A program made the translations under genes and the position numbers. A stretch of 41,563 bases of DNA, from positions 1-41,563 of IMG/VR virus record IMGVR_UViG_3300025684_000025; one strand, given 5' to 3'. Origin of the DNA: a virus. Positions 8,415 through 15,799 of the stretch are shown piece after piece; the first letter of the stretch is position 1; the number at the start of each line of letters is the position of its first letter. The notes under the pieces are model-generated. The model saw nothing but the letters and a program-made list of their open reading frames with translations. It had not been told where the DNA came from and ran no database searches.

Positions 8415-9471
8415 TTTGTTCAGTTTCTAGTTCGTTAAATTTATCGACTGTAAACTCTAATTGAGTTTTTCTTTCTTCTCTAATAGTGTTAAACACACTT
8501 AACACGTCATTTGTAAATGTATCTAAAGTAAATTTCGATACCGTTTCTTCCATTTCAGTATAAACTTCATTAGGGATTCTATCTTCTAACCACCCTCTGA
8601 ATACTGCAGCTACTAAATCTAAGATTTGGTTTGAATCTGTAGTCCAAATACCATTATCTTCAGTTAACCATTCAGGTTTAACATTTGGTACTTTACCAAT
8701 TACTGGTACTCCTGATTTCATAGACTCTAATGGGAATGTACCGAAACCTGAGATATCATCAACCCATACAGATAAACACGATTCTCTTAGTGACATTGCA
8801 AATTCTTCCTGTGTTAGATTTCTCATATCTCTAAACGTAACCCACTTATATTGTGGATACTTCACATAGAAAGACTTAATTAGTTTCATTGTGTCTCTTT
8901 GGTCTCTAGTGTGAATTGCAATGATTGGTTTTTGTGGTTTATCACTTTTAGTGAATACCTCAGAGATTGATGGAGTAATCACATTAACATCTGTTTTTTT
9001 GAACAAATCATTAATGAATTGTTTCTGTTCAAACGTTGTTGTAATCGCTCTATTAAAACCAAATGAACTCCACGTCGCACCAGGTTTTAAAGTCTCAAAG
9101 ATGTAGTCGTATGATTGACATAAAACCACTTTGTTACACGGCATATCCGCAATTTGTTCCATTACGTGAGCAAATAACTCAGGAATTACAATTAAGTCAT
9201 CAGGTCTAACCTCTAAGTTACCTTCTTCGATAGAAACAACAGGGGTATCCTCATAAGAAAGTGGTAACCACGAAGAAACTCCTCCGTACGCCTTCTCTTC
9301 AACGATAATACTTGCGTTGTATTCATTTTCGTTTAACACCCTTACGATATCATAAGCGTATTTTATGGATGCCTTTGCATTCCCTTTTGTGTCTTGAACG
9401 AATACGTAAATATTAGATTGTAACTTATCTAATCTTTCGATTGATTCTTGTAAAATTTTAATTTTATCCAT
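8407..9471 (-). CDS. Glycosyltransferase, GT-B fold
   Basis: 354 residues. The C-terminal half has the GT4/GT-B donor site pattern: IIAIHTRDQRDTMKLIKSF, WVTFRDMRNLTQEEFAMSLRES, then DDISGFGTFPLESMKSGVPVIGKVP (the 'GFG...lEaMa.G.PVig' motif with the donor-binding glutamate), ending 'NGIWTTDSNQILDLV'. The N-terminal half should be the acceptor domain. The start overlaps the small upstream gene by 8 bases and its end overlaps the GT2 gene by 8 bases, so the two glycosyltransferases are co-translated and probably act on the same glycan. Confidence 0.82.
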   Translation of the reverse strand: MDKIKILQESIERLDKLQSNIYVFVQDTKGNAKASIKYAYDIVRVLNENEYNASIIVEEKAYGGVSSWLPLSYEDTPVVSIEEGNLEVRPDDLIVIPELFAHVMEQIADMPCNKVVLCQSYDYIFETLKPGATWSSFGFNRAITTTFEQKQFINDLFKKTDVNVITPSISEVFTKSDKPQKPIIAIHTRDQRDTMKLIKSFYVKYPQYKWVTFRDMRNLTQEEFAMSLRESCLSVWVDDISGFGTFPLESMKSGVPVIGKVPNVKPEWLTEDNGIWTTDSNQILDLVAAVFRGWLEDRIPNEVYTEMEETVSKFTLDTFTNDVLSVFNTIREERKTQLEFTVDKFNELETEQND

Positions 9472-9817
9472 TTCCTATTGGTTTAATTATGTTATAGTGT
9501 AATAATGTGTTAAATGATAATTTAAATGAAAACGGCATTTTCTTAAAACCATACGAAAGTCCCATAGCACTATCGATATCTTCACTACCCTTTTCTTCCA
9601 TAACGATTTCTAAAACGTACTTAAGTAGTTCATACTTAGAAACATTTAGACCTCCGTCTTCAGTCTCTTCAATTTCTTCTACTGTTCCGTCATCGTTCGT
9701 AACCTGAACTTTAACTTTTCTTGGTGGCATTTTCACTGATTCATGATATTCATCTAAATCTAAGTAATACGATATACCGTCCACATCTAAAGTGAAATTT
9801 GTCATATAAGAACTCAT
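9464..9817 (-). CDS. Conserved hypothetical protein
   Basis: 117 residues, not recognised. N-terminal strands (NFTLDVDGISYYLDLDEY), then an acidic linker rich in Thr/Glu (TNDDGTVEEIEETEDGG), then helices (SKYELLKYVLEIVMEE) and a hydrophobic tail. It overlaps the GT-B gene by 8 bases and the HAD-like gene by 4, so it belongs to that operon. No function inferred. Confidence 0.6.
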   Translation of the reverse strand: MSSYMTNFTLDVDGISYYLDLDEYHESVKMPPRKVKVQVTNDDGTVEEIEETEDGGLNVSKYELLKYVLEIVMEEKGSEDIDSAMGLSYGFKKMPFSFKLSFNTLLHYNIIKPIGNG

Positions 9818-10398
9818 ATTTCTAAATCTTTTAACTCAATTAATTTTTCGACTTCAAAATCAGAAGTCACTTCCTTATTATATTCTGTGATTACTTTAAC
9901 CACTTTTTTGTTTTCAGGTTTTGATTCCATAATAGTAGGATTACTCGTTATCCATACATCACAGTTATCCCACATTTCTTCAATCTCACCTTCCTTATAA
10001 AAACGGTAGTTATCTACATAACAACTATTTTTAGATAAGAAGAATAAAGATGCTGGTTTACCCTTACCTTTTTCATCCGAAACTATAGTAAACTTATAAT
10101 CACCATCCCTCATTAGTTCGGCAAGGTCATTAAATACACCACTATAAACAGGTGCCGAATGTCCAAATATTTCCATTGCAAATTCAACGAAAAGAAAGTA
10201 TTTCATTTCATCCTCACTTTGAAACTTAAAATGGTCCATAAGAACATTAGTCGTTACAGGTAATACCATATCATATTCAAAGTTCTCATCTTCACCATCT
10301 TCTAATTCTGATTCGATATAGTACTTTCTATATTCAGACGCAATCTTAGCGTTTGTGTCTCTTAATACTCCCGTTATGTCTATAAAAATAGTTTTCAT
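9814..10398 (-). CDS. HAD-superfamily protein, 5'(3')-nucleotidase-like, altered motif I
   Basis: 194 residues. HAD layout: motif I at the N-terminus (TIFIDITGVLRD, nucleophile D7), a helical cap, motif II with S107 (FTIVSDEK), K123 (SK) and an acidic motif IV region (DNCDVWITSNP, D147). The second motif-I aspartate, which acts as the general acid in most HAD phosphatases, is T9 here (DIT rather than DxD), a pattern seen in phosphonatase- and P-ATPase-type members, so phosphatase activity may be weak or different. Deoxynucleotidases of this shape are common near phage nucleotide genes, and PhoH and dUTPase follow upstream. Start ATG at 10398, directly after an A/T-rich gap. Confidence 0.72.
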   Translation of the reverse strand: MKTIFIDITGVLRDTNAKIASEYRKYYIESELEDGEDENFEYDMVLPVTTNVLMDHFKFQSEDEMKYFLFVEFAMEIFGHSAPVYSGVFNDLAELMRDGDYKFTIVSDEKGKGKPASLFFLSKNSCYVDNYRFYKEGEIEEMWDNCDVWITSNPTIMESKPENKKVVKVITEYNKEVTSDFEVEKLIELKDLEI

Positions 10399-10443
10399 TA
10401 AATAAATTTAAAGTTTTTTTTCAAAAAGTAAATATGGTTATAT

Positions 10444-11157
10444 TTACTCGTATCTTTTTAGGATTTTTGAAATCAATGGGTTTCTAACGATATCATCATT
10501 CTCAAATTCAAACACACCAATATCAGGTAAGTCTTTTAATTTCTCAAAAGCATCGTATAATCCTGTCTTAGTTTTATCCCTATATCTATCGGTTTGTTCT
10601 AAATCTCCTGAAATAAAGAATTTAGATTTAAACCCGATACGAGTTAATAATGTTTTCATTTGGTTTGGGGTTGCGTTTTGTGCTTCCTCAAAAACTAAAA
10701 TCGCATTATCAATGTTCATACCTCTCATATATGCCAAAGCAAATACTTCGATGAAATTAAGTTCCTTTAATTTTTCTCTTTGTTCCTTACCGATTATTTT
10801 ATTTAAAAGGTAATATGTGGGAAAAATATAAGGGTCTAACTTATCTTCAACACCTCCTGGTAATGAACCTAACTTTTCTTCAGCTTCGACCGCTGGTCTC
10901 ACAATTATAATTTTTTCATATCCATTATCTTCACTTGCCAGTAACTCAACCGCTTTCATCATCGCGATATATGATTTACCAACACCTGCAGGTCCTGAAC
11001 AAATTGTGATTTGATTTTCTCCTAACGTTTCCCAATATCTCTTCTGAGCTTCTGTTAAGAATTTTCTCTTTGGTGATTTAATTATTGACTTAATTAGTTC
11101 TTTTTTAGTCATTCTATGAACAGGTAACTGTTCTCCTACTCTTTTTTTTCTAGCCAT
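10444..11157 (-). CDS. phoH: PhoH-like ATPase
   Basis: 237 residues, the length of the stand-alone PhoH ATPase domain. Walker A GPAGVGKS at residues 55-62; IIIVRPAVEAEEKLGSLPG (residues 83-101) is the signature PhoH segment; Walker B ILVFEEAQNA at 153-162; and SKFFISGDLEQTDR contains the sensor-type motif. PhoH is a very common auxiliary gene in phages infecting aquatic bacteria; its job is unsettled (RNA helicase or phosphate-stress-linked ATPase). It sits between the HAD-like gene and dUTPase and does not carry the late motif, in keeping with an early or middle role. Confidence 0.93.
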   Translation of the reverse strand: MARKKRVGEQLPVHRMTKKELIKSIIKSPKRKFLTEAQKRYWETLGENQITICSGPAGVGKSYIAMMKAVELLASEDNGYEKIIIVRPAVEAEEKLGSLPGGVEDKLDPYIFPTYYLLNKIIGKEQREKLKELNFIEVFALAYMRGMNIDNAILVFEEAQNATPNQMKTLLTRIGFKSKFFISGDLEQTDRYRDKTKTGLYDAFEKLKDLPDIGVFEFENDDIVRNPLISKILKRYE

Positions 11158-11235
11158 TCTAAATCTATATGTTGTTTATTCTTAGTATTAATATCGGTCA
11201 AATTCGACCATAATCAATACTTCGTAATATCTGTT

Positions 11236-11850
11236 TTATTTCCCTGTAGAACCAAACCCACCATCGCCTCTATCAGTATTAGATACTGACTTAACTTCGG
11301 TTAGGTTGATAGTCTTCTTTGTTAATACAGGACATACTACTGCTTGTGCAATTCTATCCCCGTGATTAACACTAACAGTGTCATTTGACAGATTTACTAA
11401 GATTACTTTTACCTCACCAGTATATCCTTGGTCTACAGTGCCAGGTGTGTTCAATACACTTAGTCCCTGTTTTGCTGCCAATCCACTACGAGGTCTTACC
11501 TGTACTTCAAAACCTTCAGGTATTTGAAACTTAAGACCTGTCGGTACTAAGAATCTCTCTAAGGGTTTTAATGTTATTGTTTGGTTTAGGTTAGCTCTTA
11601 AGTCAAATCCACTATCCCCTTCATAAATGTATTCAGGATTTTTATTATTTGACTCGTTAATAAATCCAATGGTAGGTTTAACAGATACTTCCTCATTAAG
11701 AAGGTTCTCTAATTCTTCAGACATCTGAGATAAAGAATTTACCATATCCTCATCATCTCCACTATCTAAATCTATACCACTAAGTGACTGACTGTATTTC
11801 TTAGTTACAATTTCAGTCAATCTATCTAAGTTGAATGTGTTATTACCCAT
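11236..11850 (-). CDS. dut: dUTPase with N-terminal extension
   Basis: 204 residues. All five trimeric dUTPase motifs are present: SGFDLRA (residues 80-86), RPRSGLAAK (119-127), LNTPGTVDQGYTGEVKV (133-149, with the catalytic D), GDRIAQAVV (164-172), and the C-terminal RGDGGFGSTG (194-203) that closes over the active site. It hydrolyses dUTP to dUMP and pyrophosphate, keeping uracil out of phage DNA and feeding thymidylate synthesis. The first 60 residues are an acidic, helical extension absent from typical 145-residue dUTPases; its role is unknown. The start overlaps the upstream HD-like gene by 8 bases. Confidence 0.95.
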   Translation of the reverse strand: MGNNTFNLDRLTEIVTKKYSQSLSGIDLDSGDDEDMVNSLSQMSEELENLLNEEVSVKPTIGFINESNNKNPEYIYEGDSGFDLRANLNQTITLKPLERFLVPTGLKFQIPEGFEVQVRPRSGLAAKQGLSVLNTPGTVDQGYTGEVKVILVNLSNDTVSVNHGDRIAQAVVCPVLTKKTINLTEVKSVSNTDRGDGGFGSTGK

Positions 11851-12418
11851 TATTTGTTTCTTTTTCTTCTAAAATTGCTAAGTCAGTTGCTTGTTTAAGT
11901 ATCTGACCTAACTTGTTGGTGTACCAACGATTTTGTTTATCGTCATCGGGTTTATCGTGATTTAAAATCGCTTGTGACTCTTCTTCTGTAAGTTTCACTC
12001 CGTTTTGTAGTGCGTATAATAAACTTCTTTCACCCACTTTAAGTGAGATAATATCTTCATTATATTCGTAGTACTTACCTAAGTTGTTAACGTGCCACTC
12101 ACTTTTACACGGTTTAAACAAAAAGGACTTCCCTATCTCAGATAGGAAAGACACTTTAAGTACCGATGATACGTCCATCTGCATTTCTTTTGGTATTACC
12201 TTATTCAGGTATACCGCGTATTTTGCAACCTTAATACTATGGTCTAATAATCCACCAGGAAAGGCATTATTCATATCTTTCATTGGAGATGCTGGTGATA
12301 AAAAGTAATCCTGACCCAAAAAATCTAACAACTCCTTAGTAAAAAGATTGTATTTTTCGTTAGACTCTTCAAAGGTCTTAACGTTTTTAGCCAATTTATT
12401 TTTATCGAGTTGCACCAT
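11843..12418 (-). CDS. HD-domain-like protein with degenerate metal site
   Basis: 191 residues. The fold pattern of an HD phosphohydrolase is visible: GGLLDHSIKVAKYAVYL (first His, H60), then VLKVSFLSEIGKSF where the diagnostic 'LLHDIGK' should be, then a helix with 'AILNHDK', and ATDLAI near the C-terminus where the last Asp of the family lies. The His-Asp pair itself is replaced by S93-E94, so the protein probably does not bind the usual metals and may act as a binding protein or regulator. It is coupled to dUTPase (8-base overlap) and to the DUF4494-like gene (TAATG), so a nucleotide-related role is the natural guess. Confidence 0.68.
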   Translation of the reverse strand: MVQLDKNKLAKNVKTFEESNEKYNLFTKELLDFLGQDYFLSPASPMKDMNNAFPGGLLDHSIKVAKYAVYLNKVIPKEMQMDVSSVLKVSFLSEIGKSFLFKPCKSEWHVNNLGKYYEYNEDIISLKVGERSLLYALQNGVKLTEEESQAILNHDKPDDDKQNRWYTNKLGQILKQATDLAILEEKETNNG

Positions 12419-12654
12419 TATTGTCCGTAATATTTAGGTGTTAGTGTACTACTAATAACATCTTCATAAGTTGCTTTAGTAATTGTTAGTACTTCAGACC
12501 CTCTACTGTCTTCACTACGGTATTTAGCAATGACTAACATCGCTTCTTCTACGGAACTAGCCTCAACTAAGTAACGTGATTTTTTCATTTTAGGATTCCC
12601 ATCAGAATCTAAGTTTTCAGTTTCGTACCCTACGGTAATTGTGTAATTTATCAT
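12418..12654 (-). CDS. DUF4494-like small protein
   Basis: 78 residues. The pattern ITVGYE...DGNPKMKKSRYLVEASSVEEAMLVIAK and ITKATYEDVI matches what I remember of DUF4494, a short alpha/beta protein of Bacteroidota and their phages ('YLVDAlsFtEAE'). No known function. Its stop/start is TAATG with the HD-like gene, and it is 3 bases from the glycosyltransferase gene upstream. If the family call holds, it supports a Bacteroidota host. Confidence 0.65.
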   Translation of the reverse strand: MINYTITVGYETENLDSDGNPKMKKSRYLVEASSVEEAMLVIAKYRSEDSRGSEVLTITKATYEDVISSTLTPKYYGQ

Positions 12655-12657
12655 CTT

Positions 12658-13881
12658 TTATTTATTAATTAATTGTTTATAAAATTTACTTCTTTTCTTA
12701 GTCGTTGTTTTTAAGTGGTACTTCTCTTTAACTGTTTCGTAAAGATTCTCTCCCATCTTTTTAATCCAATCAGGATTCTGTATTAACCTATTAAGGTGAG
12801 TGAACCATTGTTTATGGTTTTTTGATGGAGACACTAATAATCCATCACCACCTTCAACAAACTCACCGTTCTTAATTGCGTTAGTAAGAATGGACGAATA
12901 TACGCCAATATCTTGAGCAATTATAGCTTTTTTGTAAAAACCTGCCTCAATAATTTTAAGTTCTGATTTTGTTAGGTTAAAGTCGTTCTTTTCTAAAGGT
13001 GCTAACGCGATATCAAATTTTGTGTAACCTAATGCGTATTTGTTAACAGGTTCCGTCCATACTCTTCTATATGGTTGATGTCTATCATCGAACGGAATGT
13101 CTCTATTGAACTTAAGTAAATGTTCTTTGTAATCACCACTAACCGTATTTAAGTTATTGGTTAATACGTTCTCATAGAAGAACCAAGCAGTTTCCCACGG
13201 TCTAATAGGTCTTTTAATTGCCTTACCTTGCTTTATCTCAGTAATCGTTCCTCGGGTATCATAACCACATAAAACAGTCTGATACTTACCCTTATGTTTT
13301 GATTCTAATCGGTTAACTGTTCCCTCTAATAATTTAACGTCAATAGCGTGTGATGAACCACCTAACCATCCAATACGTACTTTATCAGATTCTTCAGTTT
13401 CTCCTTTAAATTGAGACTCTTCAGGGTCAATAGAGTTCTCGATTACGATAACATTCTTAATCCCTTTTTCTTTAATCTTATCCGCTAAAAGTTCTGTAGT
13501 TGTTGTGATATAGTCACAAGCTCTTGCGATTGATAGGTTATGTTTTGCATAACCACTTTCTTTAAATTGTTTTTGAAGAGGATGTCCTACGGGTAGAATC
13601 CAATAGTCATCGATATCCATAACGACTTTAGTTCCCCCATCTTGAATTTCCTTAATCTTATCTAAGGTCCAACTCAAAGGTCTTCCGTTAATAATTTCTT
13701 TGTGAAAGTGAACGATATGGTAATCACTAAAGTTTACTCCGTCAATATTATCAAAGAGAATATCAACAAAGAACTCATCCTTATAATGATTATTTAAGTA
13801 AACGTGAGGGTCAACAGACCTGTACTTTCCTACACCACTCGTATCCGATGGTAGTACTAATACCTTAATTTTATCTGACAT
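12658..13881 (-). CDS. Glycosyltransferase, GT-B fold (third in window)
   Basis: 407 residues. N-terminal Rossmann part with VLVLPSDTSGVGKYRSVDPHVYL and VVMDIDDYWILP, a central TTTELLADKIKEKGIKNVIVIENSIDP (the linker 'l...n.v..ipNgid' of GT4 enzymes), then VRIGWLGGSSHAIDVKLLEG starting the donor domain and FDIALAPLEKNDFNLTKSELKIIEAGFYKKAIIAQDIG, where the E..K/E pair contacts the sugar nucleotide. It could modify virion proteins or host glycans. It begins a minus-strand transcription segment; the 54-base gap to the next upstream gene holds no clear promoter that I can see. Confidence 0.83.
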   Translation of the reverse strand: MSDKIKVLVLPSDTSGVGKYRSVDPHVYLNNHYKDEFFVDILFDNIDGVNFSDYHIVHFHKEIINGRPLSWTLDKIKEIQDGGTKVVMDIDDYWILPVGHPLQKQFKESGYAKHNLSIARACDYITTTTELLADKIKEKGIKNVIVIENSIDPEESQFKGETEESDKVRIGWLGGSSHAIDVKLLEGTVNRLESKHKGKYQTVLCGYDTRGTITEIKQGKAIKRPIRPWETAWFFYENVLTNNLNTVSGDYKEHLLKFNRDIPFDDRHQPYRRVWTEPVNKYALGYTKFDIALAPLEKNDFNLTKSELKIIEAGFYKKAIIAQDIGVYSSILTNAIKNGEFVEGGDGLLVSPSKNHKQWFTHLNRLIQNPDWIKKMGENLYETVKEKYHLKTTTKKRSKFYKQLINK

Positions 13882-13935
13882 ATATTGATAGTTATTTACC
13901 TTAAAAGTAAATTAACACATTCAATAAGTCAAAAA

Positions 13936-14538
13936 TTATTTCATTTTTCTAACGTCGGTAAGTTTTCCGATAAACATAGAGTCACCAACTCTGATTTGAA
14001 GATTCTCATCGATTTGTTTGTTACCATCCATAAGTTTAGCAACTTTACTCTCAATAATTTCATCTAAGGTTTCCGTAATAGTTTCTCTTATTAATGTTTT
14101 TAAATCGTCATTATTAATAGAGTTATTAGTGACCTGTGGTGTGTTTACCGTTTCTTTGATATTTGTTCTTTGTCCTCCTGATGTGAATTCTGATTGTTGT
14201 TCCATTTTCTTAGCAACCTCATCAATAAACCCCGAAGGTAATTCATTGGTATAGTCGACAGTAGGAATTGGATTTTCCATCATTAATTTTTTTATACTAT
14301 CAGGTAGTTTCGACCCTTTTATCTTATCTTCTGTGATATTAGCAGATACCGGTCTTTGATTTGTGTTTGGTGAGGTCATTTGACCTGTTTGTGATGGAGG
14401 TGTTTGAGTAGCGTTATCCACTTGCTCACTTAGTTTTGTCGTGTCAATGTTACCTTTACTGTAACTACCGTTATCGACTTTGTTCATTACTTGTCTTGCC
14501 GCTATAAGTGAGTTTGTTAATTTGTCAAATCCTTCCAT
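13936..14538 (-). CDS. Hypothetical protein, probably structural
   Basis: 200 residues, not recognised. A low-complexity middle rich in Thr, Asn, Gln and Pro (residues 40-70) and a helical segment TLIRETITETLDEIIESKVAKL (residues 145-170) precede a compact C-terminal strand unit, LQIRVGDSMFIGKLTDVRKM. The disordered middle with folded ends looks like an adaptor or scaffold-type protein. It heads the group of small proteins that runs to the WYL gene. Confidence 0.55.
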   Translation of the reverse strand: MEGFDKLTNSLIAARQVMNKVDNGSYSKGNIDTTKLSEQVDNATQTPPSQTGQMTSPNTNQRPVSANITEDKIKGSKLPDSIKKLMMENPIPTVDYTNELPSGFIDEVAKKMEQQSEFTSGGQRTNIKETVNTPQVTNNSINNDDLKTLIRETITETLDEIIESKVAKLMDGNKQIDENLQIRVGDSMFIGKLTDVRKMK

Positions 14539-14575
14539 AATACTTGTTTTAAGAAAAAATAGTTAAAATTTCTAA

Positions 14576-14953
14576 TTAGTCAAACTTTGCAAGCTCAAAT
14601 ATTTGAGACATATGTTTATCTCCATTAGGATTAAAGTATGGACGAGCAGTTTCGAAGGTTTCCGTTGTCGGAGAAAGACTATTAATTTTATCTAATCTAA
14701 ATAATCTCCATCCTGGTCTGTTTTCAGGAGTATCCGAAGAACCCCTTACTTGCCATGCTCTAACAACAACATTACCTGACTTATTGTGTGGTCCGATTGC
14801 TACTGCTTCGATTTCTCTATATCCTTTATTAATTGTTTGGTCACCAGCATAGTATATGGTAACGACTTTTCTATTACGAATTGCGTCAATTACCGCATCA
14901 CGACTGATAGCTTCTTTAAGTAATACTCTTTTAAGTGACTCTATTAAATTCAT
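14576..14953 (-). CDS. Stand-alone WYL-domain protein with leader
   Basis: 125 residues. After a 14-residue leader (MNLIESLKRVLLKE) comes a WYL-type Sm-like domain: AVIDAIRNRKVVTIYYAG, GYREIEAVAIGPHNKSGN, VVVRAWQVRG and RLFRLDKINSLSPTTETF match the strand order and the closing 'R.Frl.rI......' of the family. WYL domains bind nucleic acids or nucleotides and usually sit behind a helix-turn-helix in regulators of bacterial defence systems; here there is no DNA-binding domain. The leader ends in L-K-E, the T4 prohead-protease type of site, so the domain may be packaged into the capsid (inference). Its ATG is 1 base into the stop of the upstream gene (TAATG). Confidence 0.72.
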   Translation of the reverse strand: MNLIESLKRVLLKEAISRDAVIDAIRNRKVVTIYYAGDQTINKGYREIEAVAIGPHNKSGNVVVRAWQVRGSSDTPENRPGWRLFRLDKINSLSPTTETFETARPYFNPNGDKHMSQIFELAKFD

Positions 14954-15339
14954 TAGAAGTTTGGATATTGGTTTGAAGGTCCGAATTCGTTAGTACTTGT
15001 ATTTTGACCTCTAGTTAAAATGTCGGTCGTACCACCAATAGTACCAGTGTCTCCCTTACCTTTATCATCACCATCAGATAATGCGTTAGGGTGTGAAGAA
15101 CCATATGCGTTAGATGGGTTGTAAGTATTCGCAGACGTTAAATTTTGTCTCGATAAGATGTCAGTTTGTGAACCTACTGTTCCCGTATCCCCTTTACCTT
15201 TATCATCTCCGTCCGACATTGCGTTAGGGTGATTTGTACCGTATTCATCAGACAATGTACCATCGTACTCATTAGACGACATAAGTGCCGCTCTTTGTGC
15301 GTCTGCTATTTGTGTTAATATTTGGTTTGTTGTTGGCAT
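14953..15339 (-). CDS. Protein with duplicated Asp/Gly-rich motif
   Basis: 128 residues, unrecognised. Two copies of one unit, 46 residues apart, each reading HPNA(M/L)SDGDDKGKGDTGT followed by TDIL(S/T)R. The core SDGDDKGKGD is like calcium-binding loops of secreted proteins, but no EF-hand or RTX register is clear. The N-terminus (QILTQIADAQRAALM) is helical. The exact GATATTTAT motif lies 15 bases before the ATG, so it is a likely late, virion-associated gene. The two copies also stand out at the DNA level. Confidence 0.6.
   Translation of the reverse strand: MPTTNQILTQIADAQRAALMSSNEYDGTLSDEYGTNHPNAMSDGDDKGKGDTGTVGSQTDILSRQNLTSANTYNPSNAYGSSHPNALSDGDDKGKGDTGTIGGTTDILTRGQNTSTNEFGPSNQYPNF
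15010..15246 (-). repeat. Internal duplication in the Asp/Gly-rich gene
   Basis: Two copies of about 100 bases with a 138-base (46-codon) period encode the HPNAxSDGDDKGKGDTGT unit. Synonymous differences between the copies show it is not a very recent duplication. Confidence 0.75.
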
Positions 15340-15352
15340 AATAATCTTTTTT

Positions 15353-15799
15353 TTATAAATATCTGTTCATCATTTTTAACGACCTTTTTATTTCTTCCGA
15401 TAGTCTACTCATATCTACTGACCCCGCCTCACCATTTTTTTCGTGTGACTTTCTATATGGGTTTTTCTTACCTGGTGTTAGTTCAGTCGCTCTTTGTGCT
15501 GACTTCTTTTGTTGTTCGATTTCCTTTCTTGCCTGTGTAAGGGTTTCTTGTACCCACTTAAACATAACATCACCACCATTTAGTTTGTAAGAATCTGAAT
15601 CTGTTTCACTATTAATAGTTTTAAAGTCGTATAATAATCTTTTCAGTTGTTGATAAGTCATTACTTTTTCATCAACTAATCTACGGAGCCTTTTCATACC
15701 AACCCCACTAACGTGACTCATCGCCTTTAGTGTTTGGTTTAGGTGGTCTAAAATCTTAGTTGGTATATTAAACTTCTTATCTTTTAACTGACTATTCAT
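15353..15799 (-). CDS. Conserved hypothetical phage protein
   Basis: 148 residues. The layout 'FNIPTKILDHLNQTLKAM..VSGVGMKRLRRLVDEKVMTYQQLKRLLYDF' then 'YKLNGGDVMFKWVQETLTQAR' recalls a family I have seen in phages of Bacteroidota (an N-terminal 'i....l.hL....' , a 'G.kR...l...g..tY.qlKR' hinge and 'YkLNGGd.m..Wv...L'); its function is unknown to me. The C-terminus is basic and probably disordered. It is coupled by TAATG to the 242-residue gene upstream. Confidence 0.68.
   Translation of the reverse strand: MNSQLKDKKFNIPTKILDHLNQTLKAMSHVSGVGMKRLRRLVDEKVMTYQQLKRLLYDFKTINSETDSDSYKLNGGDVMFKWVQETLTQARKEIEQQKKSAQRATELTPGKKNPYRKSHEKNGEAGSVDMSRLSEEIKRSLKMMNRYL
15355..15363 (-). promoter_or_regulatory. 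Late-promoter motif GATATTTAT
   Basis: Exact GATATTTAT on the minus strand, 15 bases before the ATG of the Asp/Gly-rich gene; it overlaps the stop codon of the upstream gene. Confidence 0.6.
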
